From Ornatilinea sp. (lineage in GTDB: Bacteria; Chloroflexota; Anaerolineae; Anaerolineales; Anaerolineaceae), in assembly GCA_018433975.1 (NCBI GenBank), contig JAHDQE010000043.1, positions 89,946-153,945 on the forward strand: 64,000 bases of DNA. The letters are read 5' to 3'. The notes beneath the pieces were generated by a model. That model worked only from the letters and a program-made list of their open reading frames with translations. It was not told where the DNA came from and did not search any database. Of the stretch, positions 16,231 through 24,432 are shown piece by piece. The position numbers and the translations under genes were made by a program. How positions within the stretch are numbered: the first letter of the stretch is position 1; every line of letters begins with the position of its first letter.

Positions 16231-16329
16231 ATGAGTCAATTCTTCTTCTTAATCATCCTGAAGGCATTCCGCAAAGTTTTTCGGAACCGCAAAACTTTGC
16301 GGACCCGCCCAACGGTGCAGATCCGATGA
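16231..16329 (+). CDS. 32-residue candidate leader peptide before the LuxR gene
   Basis: MSQFFFLIILKAFRKVFRNR..., a hydrophobic start followed by a basic tail. AAGGAG (16221-16226) lies 4 nt before the ATG. The hairpin 16269-16302 falls inside this frame, so its translation could affect RNA folding. The initiation region closely resembles that of the leader peptide at 1474. An alternative overlapping frame (16119-16427), whose stop overlaps the LuxR ATG, has an arbitrary-looking composition. Weakly supported. Confidence 0.3.
   Translation: MSQFFFLIILKAFRKVFRNRKTLRTRPTVQIR
16269..16302 (+). promoter_or_regulatory. Perfect 12-bp hairpin in the leader of the LuxR gene
   Basis: CCGCAAAGTTTT / AAAACTTTGCGG with a 10-nt loop. 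It lacks a following T run, so it is not a simple terminator, but it could act as an attenuator-like element or RNA processing site. Confidence 0.4.
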
Positions 16330-16423
16330 AGAACCTTCACAAAGATGCGCTCAACGCCCTCCCTGAAGGGAAGTTAGAAGACCGCACGCGGCGCCGTCCC
16401 TGCGCCCATTTTCCGGAGCAGCG

Positions 16424-16867
16424 ATGACCCGCGTCCTGTTCTTGCCCGATGACCAGACCTTTGTCTTGCTCCGCTCGGAGCTGGCACCTCAAGCACTCGT
16501 AACCGCGGTTCAGGAAGGAACCTGGTTCCCGCCAGAGCCTTACCGCGCCCGTCCCGGCCTGCAGGCCCTTTCCCAGGGACGCCTGGTGATCGTCTCCACC
16601 AGCATGGCCCGTTCGGAGCCGCCCGACCGGGAGCACGAACCCCCTGTCCGGCTCAGCCCGCGGCAGAACGAGGTGCTCCAGCTCCTCGCCGAAGGGCTGA
16701 CCACCAAAGAGATCGCCGTCCATCTCGGCCTGCGTCCGCGTACCGTCAACATGCACATCACCGCCATCAAACGCCTGCTCGACACACAGACCCGCGCCCA
16801 GCTCATCGGCCGGGCTGCCGCGCTGGGCCTGTGCCGTCTCCGGCAGCACACTGCCTCCCGTCCCTGA
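16424..16867 (+). CDS. LuxR-type (GerE) DNA-binding regulator without receiver domain
   Basis: 147 residues. The C-terminal 65 residues are a LuxR helix-turn-helix: LSPRQNEVLQLLAEGLTTKEIAVHLGLRPRTVNMHITAIKRLL. The N-terminal ~80 residues do not show the acidic pocket of a receiver domain and I do not recognise them. GGAG 6 nt upstream supports the ATG. It stands alone, with a promoter at 16006 and a long leader. Target genes unknown. Confidence 0.8.
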   Translation: MTRVLFLPDDQTFVLLRSELAPQALVTAVQEGTWFPPEPYRARPGLQALSQGRLVIVSTSMARSEPPDREHEPPVRLSPRQNEVLQLLAEGLTTKEIAVHLGLRPRTVNMHITAIKRLLDTQTRAQLIGRAAALGLCRLRQHTASRP

Positions 16868-16964
16868 GTTCCAACCGTCAGGGAATTGTTTCGAATTGTT
16901 TCACAAAAAAACAATTCAATTCTGCTCACAAAAATTGGATCTAATCCGAAGGAAAATACGCATC

Positions 16965-17255
16965 ATGAACATCGATTTTCACGCCGGCGGCATTCATTTC
17001 AGCGAATCCGAACTAAAAGTATATTTCTGCGCCATCCTCGAAACAACCGGTGACAGCCGCAAAGTCTCTATCCGGCACTTCCTGGCCCATGATGACGCGG
17101 AGGCCGAAAGCATCCTCGAAAAACAGAGCGTGGAAGATCTCGAAACCGGCTTCTCTAAAAAATTTTCCAATCCCGAAGCGCTGAAACCCGTGCTCAATCA
17201 ATTGAACATGGAGGTGATCGACGAAGGCAGCTTGAGCGAGTTGGAAAGGGATTAA
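16965..17255 (+). CDS. Small hypothetical protein
   Basis: 96 residues, acidic and soluble (MNIDFHAGGIHFSESELKVYFCAIL...). AAGGA lies 11 nt upstream, rather far, so the start is uncertain; a longer form from 16896 is possible. No domain recognised. It follows the LuxR gene by about 100 bp on the same strand. Confidence 0.45.
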   Translation: MNIDFHAGGIHFSESELKVYFCAILETTGDSRKVSIRHFLAHDDAEAESILEKQSVEDLETGFSKKFSNPEALKPVLNQLNMEVIDEGSLSELERD

Positions 17256-17346
17256 GCTCAGCCCGGCTTGCCGCCGGAATCATCTCGGTTAAAGCGTGGA
17301 AGCGCCCCGACGGGACGCTTCCATCCAAAAAATTGTGAATCCAATC

Positions 17347-18108
17347 TTACTTCTTTGCCAGCGTATGTTCGGCGTAATATTCCATCGCCGGTTTCATGAA
17401 GTCCGCCAATCCGGGCCCGAATTTCTCATAATGCGCCCGGAAGCGGGGGTCCTCCACGTACATCTGGCCCAGCCCGCGGTAAATCTCCGGCGTGACGTCG
17501 AAGAACATCGCAATCATTGCACAGTGTCGGGCGATCAGCTTCTGCACCTCCGGGTCGCCGGGGTCCTTGTCCATGCAGGCCGCCAGCAGCCGTGGCACTT
17601 CTTCCCCTTCTTTTTTCTGCATCTGCCACTGCTCTCTGGTCATCTTGCGCGCCCGTTCTTCGGACTGCCGCACTGCCTCTTCGCCGTACCGCTCCCGCGC
17701 CTCGCGGGGATAAGCCTCGCGCTCTTCTTTGGAAAAGCCTTCATACAATTCATCATCCGTTAATGTCATAGTTTCCTCCGTTAATTTCAGGATGGTTTTA
17801 TCAATGGTGCTCATGAGACGTTCCAGCCGCTCCGCCCGCCGTTCCAGCTCCCGCCGGTGTGCTGCCAGCGCCTCCACCGGATCGAACCCGGGTTCGTCCA
17901 GGGCACGCTGGATCTCACGCAGTGGGAAGTCAAGCTCCTTATAAAACAGGATTTGCTGGAGCCGCAGCAGGTCTGCTTCCGCGTACTGCCGGTAGCCCCT
18001 GTCCGTCCGCGAGGACGGCTTCAGCAGCTCGATCTGGTCGTAGTGGTGCAGCGTCCGGACGCTGACCCCCGCCATTTCTGCCAGTTGGTGTACCGTGTAA
18101 ATTTTCAT
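17347..18108 (-). CDS. MerR-family regulator with C-terminal TipAS-like domain
   Basis: 253 residues. Residues 1-70 are a MerR winged helix (IYTVHQLAEMAGVSVRTLHHYDQIELLKPSSRTDRGYRQY), followed by a coiled coil (~75-120) and a helical TipAS-like ligand domain (~130-250). The family binds palindromes in promoters with over-long spacers and activates on ligand binding. Start 18108 (MKIYTV) is preferred to the ATG at 18129, because the latter lies inside the predicted -10 and the truncated duplicate at 21236 starts at the equivalent codon. Divergent from the surface protein at 18250. Confidence 0.85.
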   Translation of the reverse strand: MKIYTVHQLAEMAGVSVRTLHHYDQIELLKPSSRTDRGYRQYAEADLLRLQQILFYKELDFPLREIQRALDEPGFDPVEALAAHRRELERRAERLERLMSTIDKTILKLTEETMTLTDDELYEGFSKEEREAYPREARERYGEEAVRQSEERARKMTREQWQMQKKEGEEVPRLLAACMDKDPGDPEVQKLIARHCAMIAMFFDVTPEIYRGLGQMYVEDPRFRAHYEKFGPGLADFMKPAMEYYAEHTLAKK

Positions 18109-18128
18109 GTCTTGTCTCATTATCACCA

Positions 18129-18159
18129 TTTATACACTATGACGTAACGTCAGAGTCAA
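18129..18159 (-). promoter_or_regulatory. MerR-type promoter with 19-bp spacer and central dyad
   Basis: On the minus strand TTGACT (18159-18154), a 19-bp spacer and TATAAA (18134-18129). The spacer contains the perfect dyad TGACGT-A-ACGTCA (18140-18152). A 19-bp spacer with a centred palindrome is the textbook operator of MerR regulators, so the gene is probably autoregulated. Confidence 0.75.
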
Positions 18160-18184
18160 GGGTAAAATTAAAATCGATTCCAGT

Positions 18185-18212
18185 TTGCTTTGCTGGAAAA
18201 GGGTGCTAGAAT
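18185..18212 (+). promoter_or_regulatory. Predicted promoter of the surface protease gene
   Basis: TTGCTT (18185-18190), 16 bp, TAGAAT (18207-18212). The same order (TTGCAG, 16 bp, TACAAT) is kept before the miniature copy at 21388. It lies about 30 bp from the MerR operator, so MerR could influence it. Confidence 0.5.
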
Positions 18213-18249
18213 ATTTTTAACATCACAAAATCATAGAAAGGGGGGAAAG

Positions 18250-21030
18250 ATGCCCAAACCGCACCTGTCCCAAAGAATATTTAACATAATTCTTGTCGTT
18301 TGCTTTGCTGTCACCAGCCTGGCCCTGCGTCCTATACCGCACGCCCAGGAGATCACCCCACCGCCAGAAAACACACCGGAGACCTCCGATTCCTCGCAGC
18401 TACCGGTGCTTGTCCCGGAGTGTGAGGGCGAGGAGTGCACCTTCCATCAGGAGATGTGGCCCGCCGACCAGTTGGAAGTCATCCCGGAAGCCGACGAACC
18501 CGTCAGCGCGTTGGCCGCAGCGCGGATCACGGATTTAAATGCCAGACCACTGTCTGATGGAAGATGGAAGCTTTGCTTCACCGCCCCCAGCGGCACCGAC
18601 GCGGGCGCAGTGCTTGAAATCCGGAGCCGGGACAATGACCCGCTCACCCTGGCCAACTGGAACGACCGCGACTGGAGTGATGGGTATGGCACCGCCTATT
18701 GGTCTGGATTGGGTCACCCCGGGACGCCCGGTGTATATCATTGTCTTTATATAAAGACCGAATATCCTGGATGGGATTGGGATGAATACGGTCGGCGTAA
18801 ATATTTCGGTGCTCGGGTCATCAACGGCGACGGCAGCGTTTCCACCATCTCCAACATTCCTTCCCTTCAGGATTCCGGTTTCCGTCCATATCCAGACGGT
18901 TATAATTTTGATAATTATGGCGGTCATTATGGAGATATGCACTATTGGAGTGAGTATTTATTTCCCGACTACGATAAAGCTGCTATGCGACGTATGTATG
19001 GAGATAACAATGTATGCGAATCCTTTAACTGGCTCGGAAATTGCGTACTGAAACCTTCTGCGAAAACCTGGAGGGATGTCGTAAACAAAGCTATGAACGA
19101 TGGCCACTGCGAAGGAATGAGCGTCACCAGCTTGCGCTTTTTTACAGGGAGTGACTCTCTATCAAACTTCTCAAACAATACCAACCCAAAGACATTTGAC
19201 TTGGAACTAAACAGAAATTTGAGACACCACATTGCCTATTACTATGTAAAACAAATGACCAACCCGGTAAAAAACTACAAAATGGACTCTAAACAGAACA
19301 CACCTTCAGCAAACCTACAAAAAATCCAGGAGCATCTCTTCGGCGATATTAGCAATCCCATTAATTTGGGTGTATGTAAATTTGACGGTGAAATTATTAC
19401 AGGCTGTCATGCGATAACCCCCTACGCAGTTCAGGAAAATGGTTCCGGGATCTATTTGGTCTGGGTCTATGACAATAATTACCCTGAAGACAGCAATCGG
19501 CAGGTAATCATCGACACAAATGATGAGACCTGGCAATATACTATGGGGAGTGGTTTAGGCACCTATTATGGAAACGCCAATACCCAAACTCTTATTCCTG
19601 TCCCTATTTCGGTTTTTGCTCAACAATCGGAATATCCTTCCTCAGGTCTAATTGATGAATATCTAACCAGCGTAGCAGAGAATAAAAAACCACTGTTTAC
19701 GAATTCTCTTGGACAGCGAATTGGTTATGTGGATGACGAATTTATCAATGAAATCCCGGGAGCCAGCCGGAGTTTCATCGCAGCTGGCGACGGGAGCGCG
19801 CTTTATTCTCTCCCCGCCGATGACACCTACACCATCACCCTCAATGGGCAGGACCTGAGCGAAGCCGAAGCTGCTTCCCTGTCCCAGTTCGGGCCCGGTT
19901 TCGCGGTCTCCCTCGACGACCTGAACCTCTCCCCCGGCGGGCAGAGCAACCTGACCATCTCCCCCGACGGCGCTCAGGTCTCCCTGCAGTCCGGCGAAGA
20001 CCAACCCGAGGCCTCCCTCGCGCTGGCACGCGATGGCGAACAGACCAGCACCGAATTCCAGATCGCTGAGGCAGAAGTCAGCGCGGGGGAAACCCTCTCC
20101 CTGACCGCTGATGACGTCACTGGCGCAATGATTTTCCAGAATGGCGAGACCGCCTCGACTGCCTACCAGGCTTCCATCAGCCGCTCCAGCGAAAGCGGAC
20201 GGGAACTTTTCCTGGCCAAAGACCTCTCCGCAGCTCCCGGGGAAACCTACGCTTTCGATACCGCCTCATGGTTCGGCCCGGATGGGATGACTATGCTGGT
20301 CGATGAAAATGGCGACGGTAGCTTTGACAGCTCAATGTATCTTGACAACCAGGCCGCTTACCTGTTTGTCCCTCTAATCTCGGAGAGCGGCGAAGCCCCA
20401 CCGCCGGAGGAATCGCAGCCCGCCAGTGAAGAAGTTCAGTCCGCGGCTGTCGAACCCGAACCAACCACCCTGCCGACCCAGGCCCCGCCAGAGCCTTCCC
20501 CCATACCCATCCAAACACAGCCGCCCACCGTGCAGCCTACCAGCAAACCCACCAAAGAACCAACCACCCTGCCCACCATAGCCTCCCTTGTGCTGACCGT
20601 GGCAGACAGCAGCGGCAGCGGTGCCCAGGCCGTGATCACCCTGGCCAACCCGCAGGCCGCCGGTGATCTCACCATGGATCTGGATGACGGTGTGCTGACC
20701 CTGCGCAGCGCTGCCATCGATGAAGCCCAGATTGATGTCGCCCTCCAGACGGAGGACGGCGCGCCGCCCAAAGTCTACAACGGGCTGCGGGTCAAAGCCA
20801 AAGGTGTGTATATTCTTTCATCAGATCAAAACCAACAGGTTCTGTCCCTGAAAGCGGACCTGGACGGCGACGGGCTGTTCGAGGTGCAGGAGCACCCAAT
20901 TGACCAGGCCAATCCTAATAGCTTGAGGCAAAAGGTAATGATGATGTTGGCGGTTTTTGGTATCCTATTTGGATTATCCATGATTGTGGCCGGCATTCTC
21001 CTCTTGATGCGCGTCCGGCGCGAAAGTTAA
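18250..21030 (+). CDS. Large secreted, C-terminally anchored papain-like protease candidate
   Basis: 926 residues. A signal peptide covers ~1-33 (FNIILVVCFAVTSLALRP). Residues ~260-430 look like a papain/C39-type fold with Cys287 (GHCEGMS), His387 (GCHAITPY) and Asp408/Asn409 (VYDNNYP) as a likely triad. A domain at ~80-200 is fibronectin-like (interpretation uncertain), ~720-780 is Pro/Glu/Thr-rich, and the C-terminus is one membrane helix (LAVFGILFGLSMIVAGILLLM) with tail RVRRES. ATG 18250 is preferred because GGGGGG lies just upstream. It probably acts on proteins or peptides outside the cell; substrate unknown. Its ends, without the middle, are repeated at 21388. Confidence 0.75.
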   Translation: MPKPHLSQRIFNIILVVCFAVTSLALRPIPHAQEITPPPENTPETSDSSQLPVLVPECEGEECTFHQEMWPADQLEVIPEADEPVSALAAARITDLNARPLSDGRWKLCFTAPSGTDAGAVLEIRSRDNDPLTLANWNDRDWSDGYGTAYWSGLGHPGTPGVYHCLYIKTEYPGWDWDEYGRRKYFGARVINGDGSVSTISNIPSLQDSGFRPYPDGYNFDNYGGHYGDMHYWSEYLFPDYDKAAMRRMYGDNNVCESFNWLGNCVLKPSAKTWRDVVNKAMNDGHCEGMSVTSLRFFTGSDSLSNFSNNTNPKTFDLELNRNLRHHIAYYYVKQMTNPVKNYKMDSKQNTPSANLQKIQEHLFGDISNPINLGVCKFDGEIITGCHAITPYAVQENGSGIYLVWVYDNNYPEDSNRQVIIDTNDETWQYTMGSGLGTYYGNANTQTLIPVPISVFAQQSEYPSSGLIDEYLTSVAENKKPLFTNSLGQRIGYVDDEFINEIPGASRSFIAAGDGSALYSLPADDTYTITLNGQDLSEAEAASLSQFGPGFAVSLDDLNLSPGGQSNLTISPDGAQVSLQSGEDQPEASLALARDGEQTSTEFQIAEAEVSAGETLSLTADDVTGAMIFQNGETASTAYQASISRSSESGRELFLAKDLSAAPGETYAFDTASWFGPDGMTMLVDENGDGSFDSSMYLDNQAAYLFVPLISESGEAPPPEESQPASEEVQSAAVEPEPTTLPTQAPPEPSPIPIQTQPPTVQPTSKPTKEPTTLPTIASLVLTVADSSGSGAQAVITLANPQAAGDLTMDLDDGVLTLRSAAIDEAQIDVALQTEDGAPPKVYNGLRVKAKGVYILSSDQNQQVLSLKADLDGDGLFEVQEHPIDQANPNSLRQKVMMMLAVFGILFGLSMIVAGILLLMRVRRES

Positions 21031-21036
21031 ACCAAA

Positions 21037-21069
21037 AAACACCGCCCGGAGGAATACCGGGCGGTGTTT
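21037..21069 (+). terminator. Terminator of the surface protease gene
   Basis: A 13-bp perfect stem AAACACCGCCCGG / CCGGGCGGTGTTT with a 7-nt loop, six bases after the stop codon. Confidence 0.75.
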
Positions 21070-21161
21070 GATATTATTCCCGGTTAGGGCTGACCTACGT
21101 GCTTCCGGAAATCGATTACTGACAAAAAAGGAATCAACACCCGGCATGTGGCACGTGCCAC

Positions 21162-21236
21162 CTGGTCGTAGTGGTGCAGCGTCCGGACGCTGACCCCGGC
21201 CATTTCTGCCAGTTGGTGGACGGTATAAGCTTTCAT
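21162..21236 (-). pseudogene. Truncated duplicate of the MerR gene 5' end
   Basis: The minus strand reads MKAYTVHQLAEMAGVSVRTL then HHYDQ, matching the MerR protein at 18108 for 25 residues. Identity ends at 21162; the frame continues through unrelated codons to a TAA at 21084-21086. Only half of the DNA-binding domain remains, so it cannot function as a regulator. Confidence 0.85.
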
Positions 21237-21256
21237 GTCTCATCTCCTTGCCCCTA

Positions 21257-21287
21257 TTTATACACTATAACGTAACGTCAGAGTCAA
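21257..21287 (-). promoter_or_regulatory. Duplicate of the MerR-type promoter
   Basis: TTGACT, 19-bp spacer and TATAAA again, with the dyad at 21268-21280 carrying one change (TAACGT-A-ACGTCA). It could still bind the intact MerR protein and so tie the miniature gene to the same regulator. Confidence 0.65.
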
Positions 21288-21323
21288 GAGTAAAAAGGAG
21301 ATTTCCGGAAGGAATTTACTGCA

Positions 21324-21351
21324 TTGCAGGATCTGCTAATCGTGCTACAAT
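21324..21351 (+). promoter_or_regulatory. Predicted promoter of the miniature surface protein gene
   Basis: TTGCAG (21324-21329), 16 bp, TACAAT (21346-21351), in the same place relative to the MerR dyad as the promoter at 18185. Confidence 0.5.
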
Positions 21352-21387
21352 ACCTGGTACGTACAACACTTTTCCGGAAAAGAAAAA

Positions 21388-21606
21388 ATGTCTCACAAAT
21401 CTCTATTTCCCCAAAAAGTCCTCTTATCGGTCATCACCGGGCTCGCCCTCGCCAGCCTGTCCATGAACCCCATACCGCTCTCCCAGGATACTCCCCCTCT
21501 GGCGGTAAGTAATTCTGTGATCATCCTGGCAGTCGCCGGAATTCTTGCCGGTCTGGCCTTGATCGTGATGGGCATCCTGCTCCTGATCCGCATCCGCCGC
21601 GAGTGA
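21388..21606 (+). CDS. Miniature surface protein: signal peptide plus membrane anchor
   Basis: 72 residues. The N-terminus (VLLSVITGLALASLSMNPIP) resembles the signal peptide of the 926-residue protein (VVCFAVTSLALRPIP), and the C-terminus (ILAVAGILAGLALIVMGILL then LIRIRRE) matches its anchor. Almost everything between is missing. The promoter and truncated MerR upstream are also duplicated, so this is a collapsed copy of the locus at 17.3-21.0 kb. Whether the product is stable or useful is unknown; if made, it would be a two-helix or single-helix membrane peptide. Confidence 0.7.
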   Translation: MSHKSLFPQKVLLSVITGLALASLSMNPIPLSQDTPPLAVSNSVIILAVAGILAGLALIVMGILLLIRIRRE

Positions 21607-21646
21607 CCATGGATTCTCCCGGCTGTCCCTGACCTTTCATCAACCC

Positions 21647-21676
21647 GTCCTCCGAAATCAAGGTATTCCGGAGGAC
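21647..21676 (+). terminator. Terminator of the miniature gene
   Basis: GTCCTCCG / CGGAGGAC with a 14-nt loop, followed by TTTTGG. Confidence 0.5.
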
Positions 21677-21812
21677 TTTTGGTTAACCTGATACCGTGTG
21701 CTCGGAAATCCATTGATTTTGCTAAAATGAGTATACAAACTGATTGCAGTCGGGCTGTATACTGCCATCGGAAGCGGCTTTCGTCGCCACAGGTTATATT
21801 GGGAGATTTACC

Positions 21813-22493
21813 ATGACCAACCACACCCAACAAATTACTGTCCTTCTCGCGGATGATCACCAGGTCGTCCGCGCCGGGATCCGTCAGTTTCTCGAGCAGG
21901 ACCCGGAGATTGAAGTGATCGCTGAAGCGGATGATGGGGAGATGGCCAAAACCCTCATCCAGCAGCTCCATCCGCAAGTGGTGGTCCTCGATATCCAGAT
22001 GCCAAAAACCAATGGGATCGAAGTCACCCAATGGGTGCGGAAAAACCACCGCGAAACCGGCATTCTGGTCCTCACCGCATACGATGACGATCCTTATGTG
22101 ATGGCCGTGCTGCAGGCTGGGGCAAACGGGTATGTCCTGAAGACCGCTGCCCCGGAGGAAATCATTCGGGCCATCCACTCGGTTTATGAGGGTAAGTCCG
22201 TCCTCGACCCGGAAATCACGCATAAGGTGATGTCCCATCTGTTCACTTCGCAAACCATGCGTACCATTGAGAAGCTCACCCTTCGCGAGATGGACGTCCT
22301 CAAACTGACTGCCAGAGGTTACACCAACAAGGGCATCGGAGCGCAGCTCCACATCAGCGACCGCACCGTCCAGGGGCATCTGGCGCATATTTTTGAGAAA
22401 TTACAGGCCTCCAGCCGTACCGAAGCAGTCATGCGCGCCGTCTCATTGGGGCTTCTGCCAAAGGACCTGGGGGAGTTTGAAAGCGATGCCTGA
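21813..22493 (+). CDS. NarL/LuxR-family response regulator
   Basis: 226 residues. Receiver domain ~8-125 with acidic pocket ADDH, phospho-acceptor Asp60 (VVVLDIQMP), Thr in VLTAYDDD and Lys in YVLKTAAPEE. A LuxR helix-turn-helix covers ~160-220 (LTLREMDVLKLTARGYTNKGIGAQLHISDRTVQGH). ATG 21813 is preferred over upstream starts because GGGAG lies 7 nt before it. It overlaps the kinase gene by 8 bp, so the two form a two-component system. Likely a transcriptional regulator; targets unknown. Confidence 0.9.
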   Translation: MTNHTQQITVLLADDHQVVRAGIRQFLEQDPEIEVIAEADDGEMAKTLIQQLHPQVVVLDIQMPKTNGIEVTQWVRKNHRETGILVLTAYDDDPYVMAVLQAGANGYVLKTAAPEEIIRAIHSVYEGKSVLDPEITHKVMSHLFTSQTMRTIEKLTLREMDVLKLTARGYTNKGIGAQLHISDRTVQGHLAHIFEKLQASSRTEAVMRAVSLGLLPKDLGEFESDA

Positions 22494-24195
22494 GTCAGCC
22501 CGGCGCGGCTTCCCCCGGAGGATATTCGCCGGTAAGCTGACTGGACGCAACCTGACCGGCCAGCTGTTCCTGTATATCATCCTCCCCACGACACTGCTCC
22601 TGCTGGCTGTTGCCATCCTGAGCACCTCGCTGCACCAGCAGGCCATGCACAAGATGGTCGGGCAGCGTGACGAATGGATGACCTCTGCCCTCGCCTCCAC
22701 AATTGCCAGCCGAATCGAACAGGGTTCGCTGCAGGTCTCTGTGCTGGCGGACCAATACGCTCTTTCGGGCAGTTTACCTTCCCTCGATGCCGCCAACGTT
22801 CTGGATGGCGGTATCGCCATCGTAGAGCAAGGCCAGCTCACGACGGTGGGCGGCGAATCAACCATCTGGCAGCAAGCAGCTGTTCAGGATTACCTTGCAG
22901 AGGTCGGCGCTGTGCCTTCTGGAGAAACGCCTGCGCCGCGCATTGTCGAAATTGGGTCGGGTGAAGGTTTTGTATTCTTTGCTGCGCCGGTGAACGACAC
23001 CCCGGTTTACCTGGTGGGCGCGCTGGATGCCAGCCTCGTTCTTCAGGATACCGGCAGGGTCGGCATGTTGATTGCCAGCCAGACCGGTGAAGTACTCCTG
23101 AGCCGGGGCATGGACGAAGTTGTGGAGAAAAATCTCTGGCAGCCCGGTGTTGAAAGTGCCGGTTCCGTATCGAGCGGCGTCCATTATGCCGGCGACCGCT
23201 CCGGCGAGTTTGTGATTGCCTACAGCACCATTCCCCATACGGATTGGGTGCTGGTGACCGCAGAAAAATGGGAAGATATTTCCAATCCCCTTCTGCGGAC
23301 CACCCAGTTTGCCCCGCTTGTGCTGGCTCCCATGATAGTCATCGCGGTGATGGTGATCGGGTTTGGCCTCCAGCAGATTATCAGGCCGCTGCAGAAACTG
23401 GAGAAAGAGACCGAGAATATCAGCACAGGGAATTACCATGCCATCGAGGACCCGGTTGGCGGGATCTCCGAGATCCAGCATCTCCAGGATACACTGGTCA
23501 GCCTGACCCAAAAAATTCAGGAATACCAGAGCAGCCTGCACACCTATATCGGCAAGATCACTACCGGACAGGAAGAAGAGCGCCGGCGGATCGCGCGTGA
23601 GTTGCATGACGTCACCCTGCAGTCGATCATCGCGCTCAACCAGCGCGTCCAGCTTCTGCAGCGCGCACCAGAATCCTGCCAGCAGCCGGAAAAGCTCAAA
23701 GAACTCCAGATAATGATCGAGAAGACGATCAAAGAACTGCGCAGGACCACCGCCGCGCTCCGCCCAACGTACCTGGAAGAGCTTGGGCTGTCCACCGCGC
23801 TGGATATGCTGGTGCGCGACACGCAAAAGACAACCTCCATTCATCTCTCTTTCAGCATGTTCGGGAAGGAGCGTCGGCTGCCGGATGAGGTTGAACTGGC
23901 CTATTACCGCATTGCCCAGGAGGGGCTGAGCAATATCCTGCGGCACGCCGCCGCCGGGACCGCCGGATTGAACCTCAAATTTGCCACCGATTGGGTCCGG
24001 CTCTCCATTCAGGATGATGGTGTAGGTTTCCGCCCCCCCGCCGACCCCGCCCAATATGCCAGAAATGGACACTTCGGGCTGATTGGCATGTACGAACGAG
24101 CAGAGTTGATTGGCGCCGGGCTTTCGGTCCAATCCAGCCCCCGGGGGGGAACCCAAATCAACCTTCAGTGGCAGCTGCATGTTTCGGATAATTGA
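22486..24195 (+). CDS. NarX/DesK-type sensor histidine kinase
   Basis: 569 residues. Two membrane helices (~25-45 and ~275-305) flank a Cache-like extracytoplasmic sensor domain. A HAMP-like linker is followed by a HisKA_3 dimerisation domain with phospho-acceptor His near 375 (ARELHDVTLQSIIALNQ) and a HATPase domain (YYRIAQEGLSNILRHA, DDGVGFRPP, GHFGLIGMYERAELIGAGL). ATG 22486 overlaps the regulator by 8 bp. It phosphorylates the partner regulator in response to an external signal that cannot be deduced. Confidence 0.9.
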   Translation: MPESARRGFPRRIFAGKLTGRNLTGQLFLYIILPTTLLLLAVAILSTSLHQQAMHKMVGQRDEWMTSALASTIASRIEQGSLQVSVLADQYALSGSLPSLDAANVLDGGIAIVEQGQLTTVGGESTIWQQAAVQDYLAEVGAVPSGETPAPRIVEIGSGEGFVFFAAPVNDTPVYLVGALDASLVLQDTGRVGMLIASQTGEVLLSRGMDEVVEKNLWQPGVESAGSVSSGVHYAGDRSGEFVIAYSTIPHTDWVLVTAEKWEDISNPLLRTTQFAPLVLAPMIVIAVMVIGFGLQQIIRPLQKLEKETENISTGNYHAIEDPVGGISEIQHLQDTLVSLTQKIQEYQSSLHTYIGKITTGQEEERRRIARELHDVTLQSIIALNQRVQLLQRAPESCQQPEKLKELQIMIEKTIKELRRTTAALRPTYLEELGLSTALDMLVRDTQKTTSIHLSFSMFGKERRLPDEVELAYYRIAQEGLSNILRHAAAGTAGLNLKFATDWVRLSIQDDGVGFRPPADPAQYARNGHFGLIGMYERAELIGAGLSVQSSPRGGTQINLQWQLHVSDN

Positions 24196-24432
24196 GTTGT
24201 TCCAACCCGCCCGTCCGGTATAGGCCATATGGCTCATTCGCAAACCCGCTGATCTACGGTTACGCAATTTCCCCTGAAATGTAAAACTATTGGATAGATT
24301 GGGAACTGCAAAAAGCAATTCCCTGCTCTGGATGGGCTGACGCTGATTCGCGGCAATCCGGAACAGTTAGCAGCCCCCCGGAGATTTTTGAATGGACTAC
24401 CCGATCTTTATAGGATAGATAGGAGAAACTGG

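Noticed and set aside
16119..16427. 102-codon frame whose stop overlaps the LuxR start
   Set aside because: No ribosome site, composition looks random, and it contains the hairpin; better explained as leader RNA.
22858..24318. Long open frame antisense to the histidine kinase (486 codons)
   Set aside because: Sense strand encodes all kinase motifs in order; the antisense frame shows no family resemblance and is a GC-rich codon-bias shadow.
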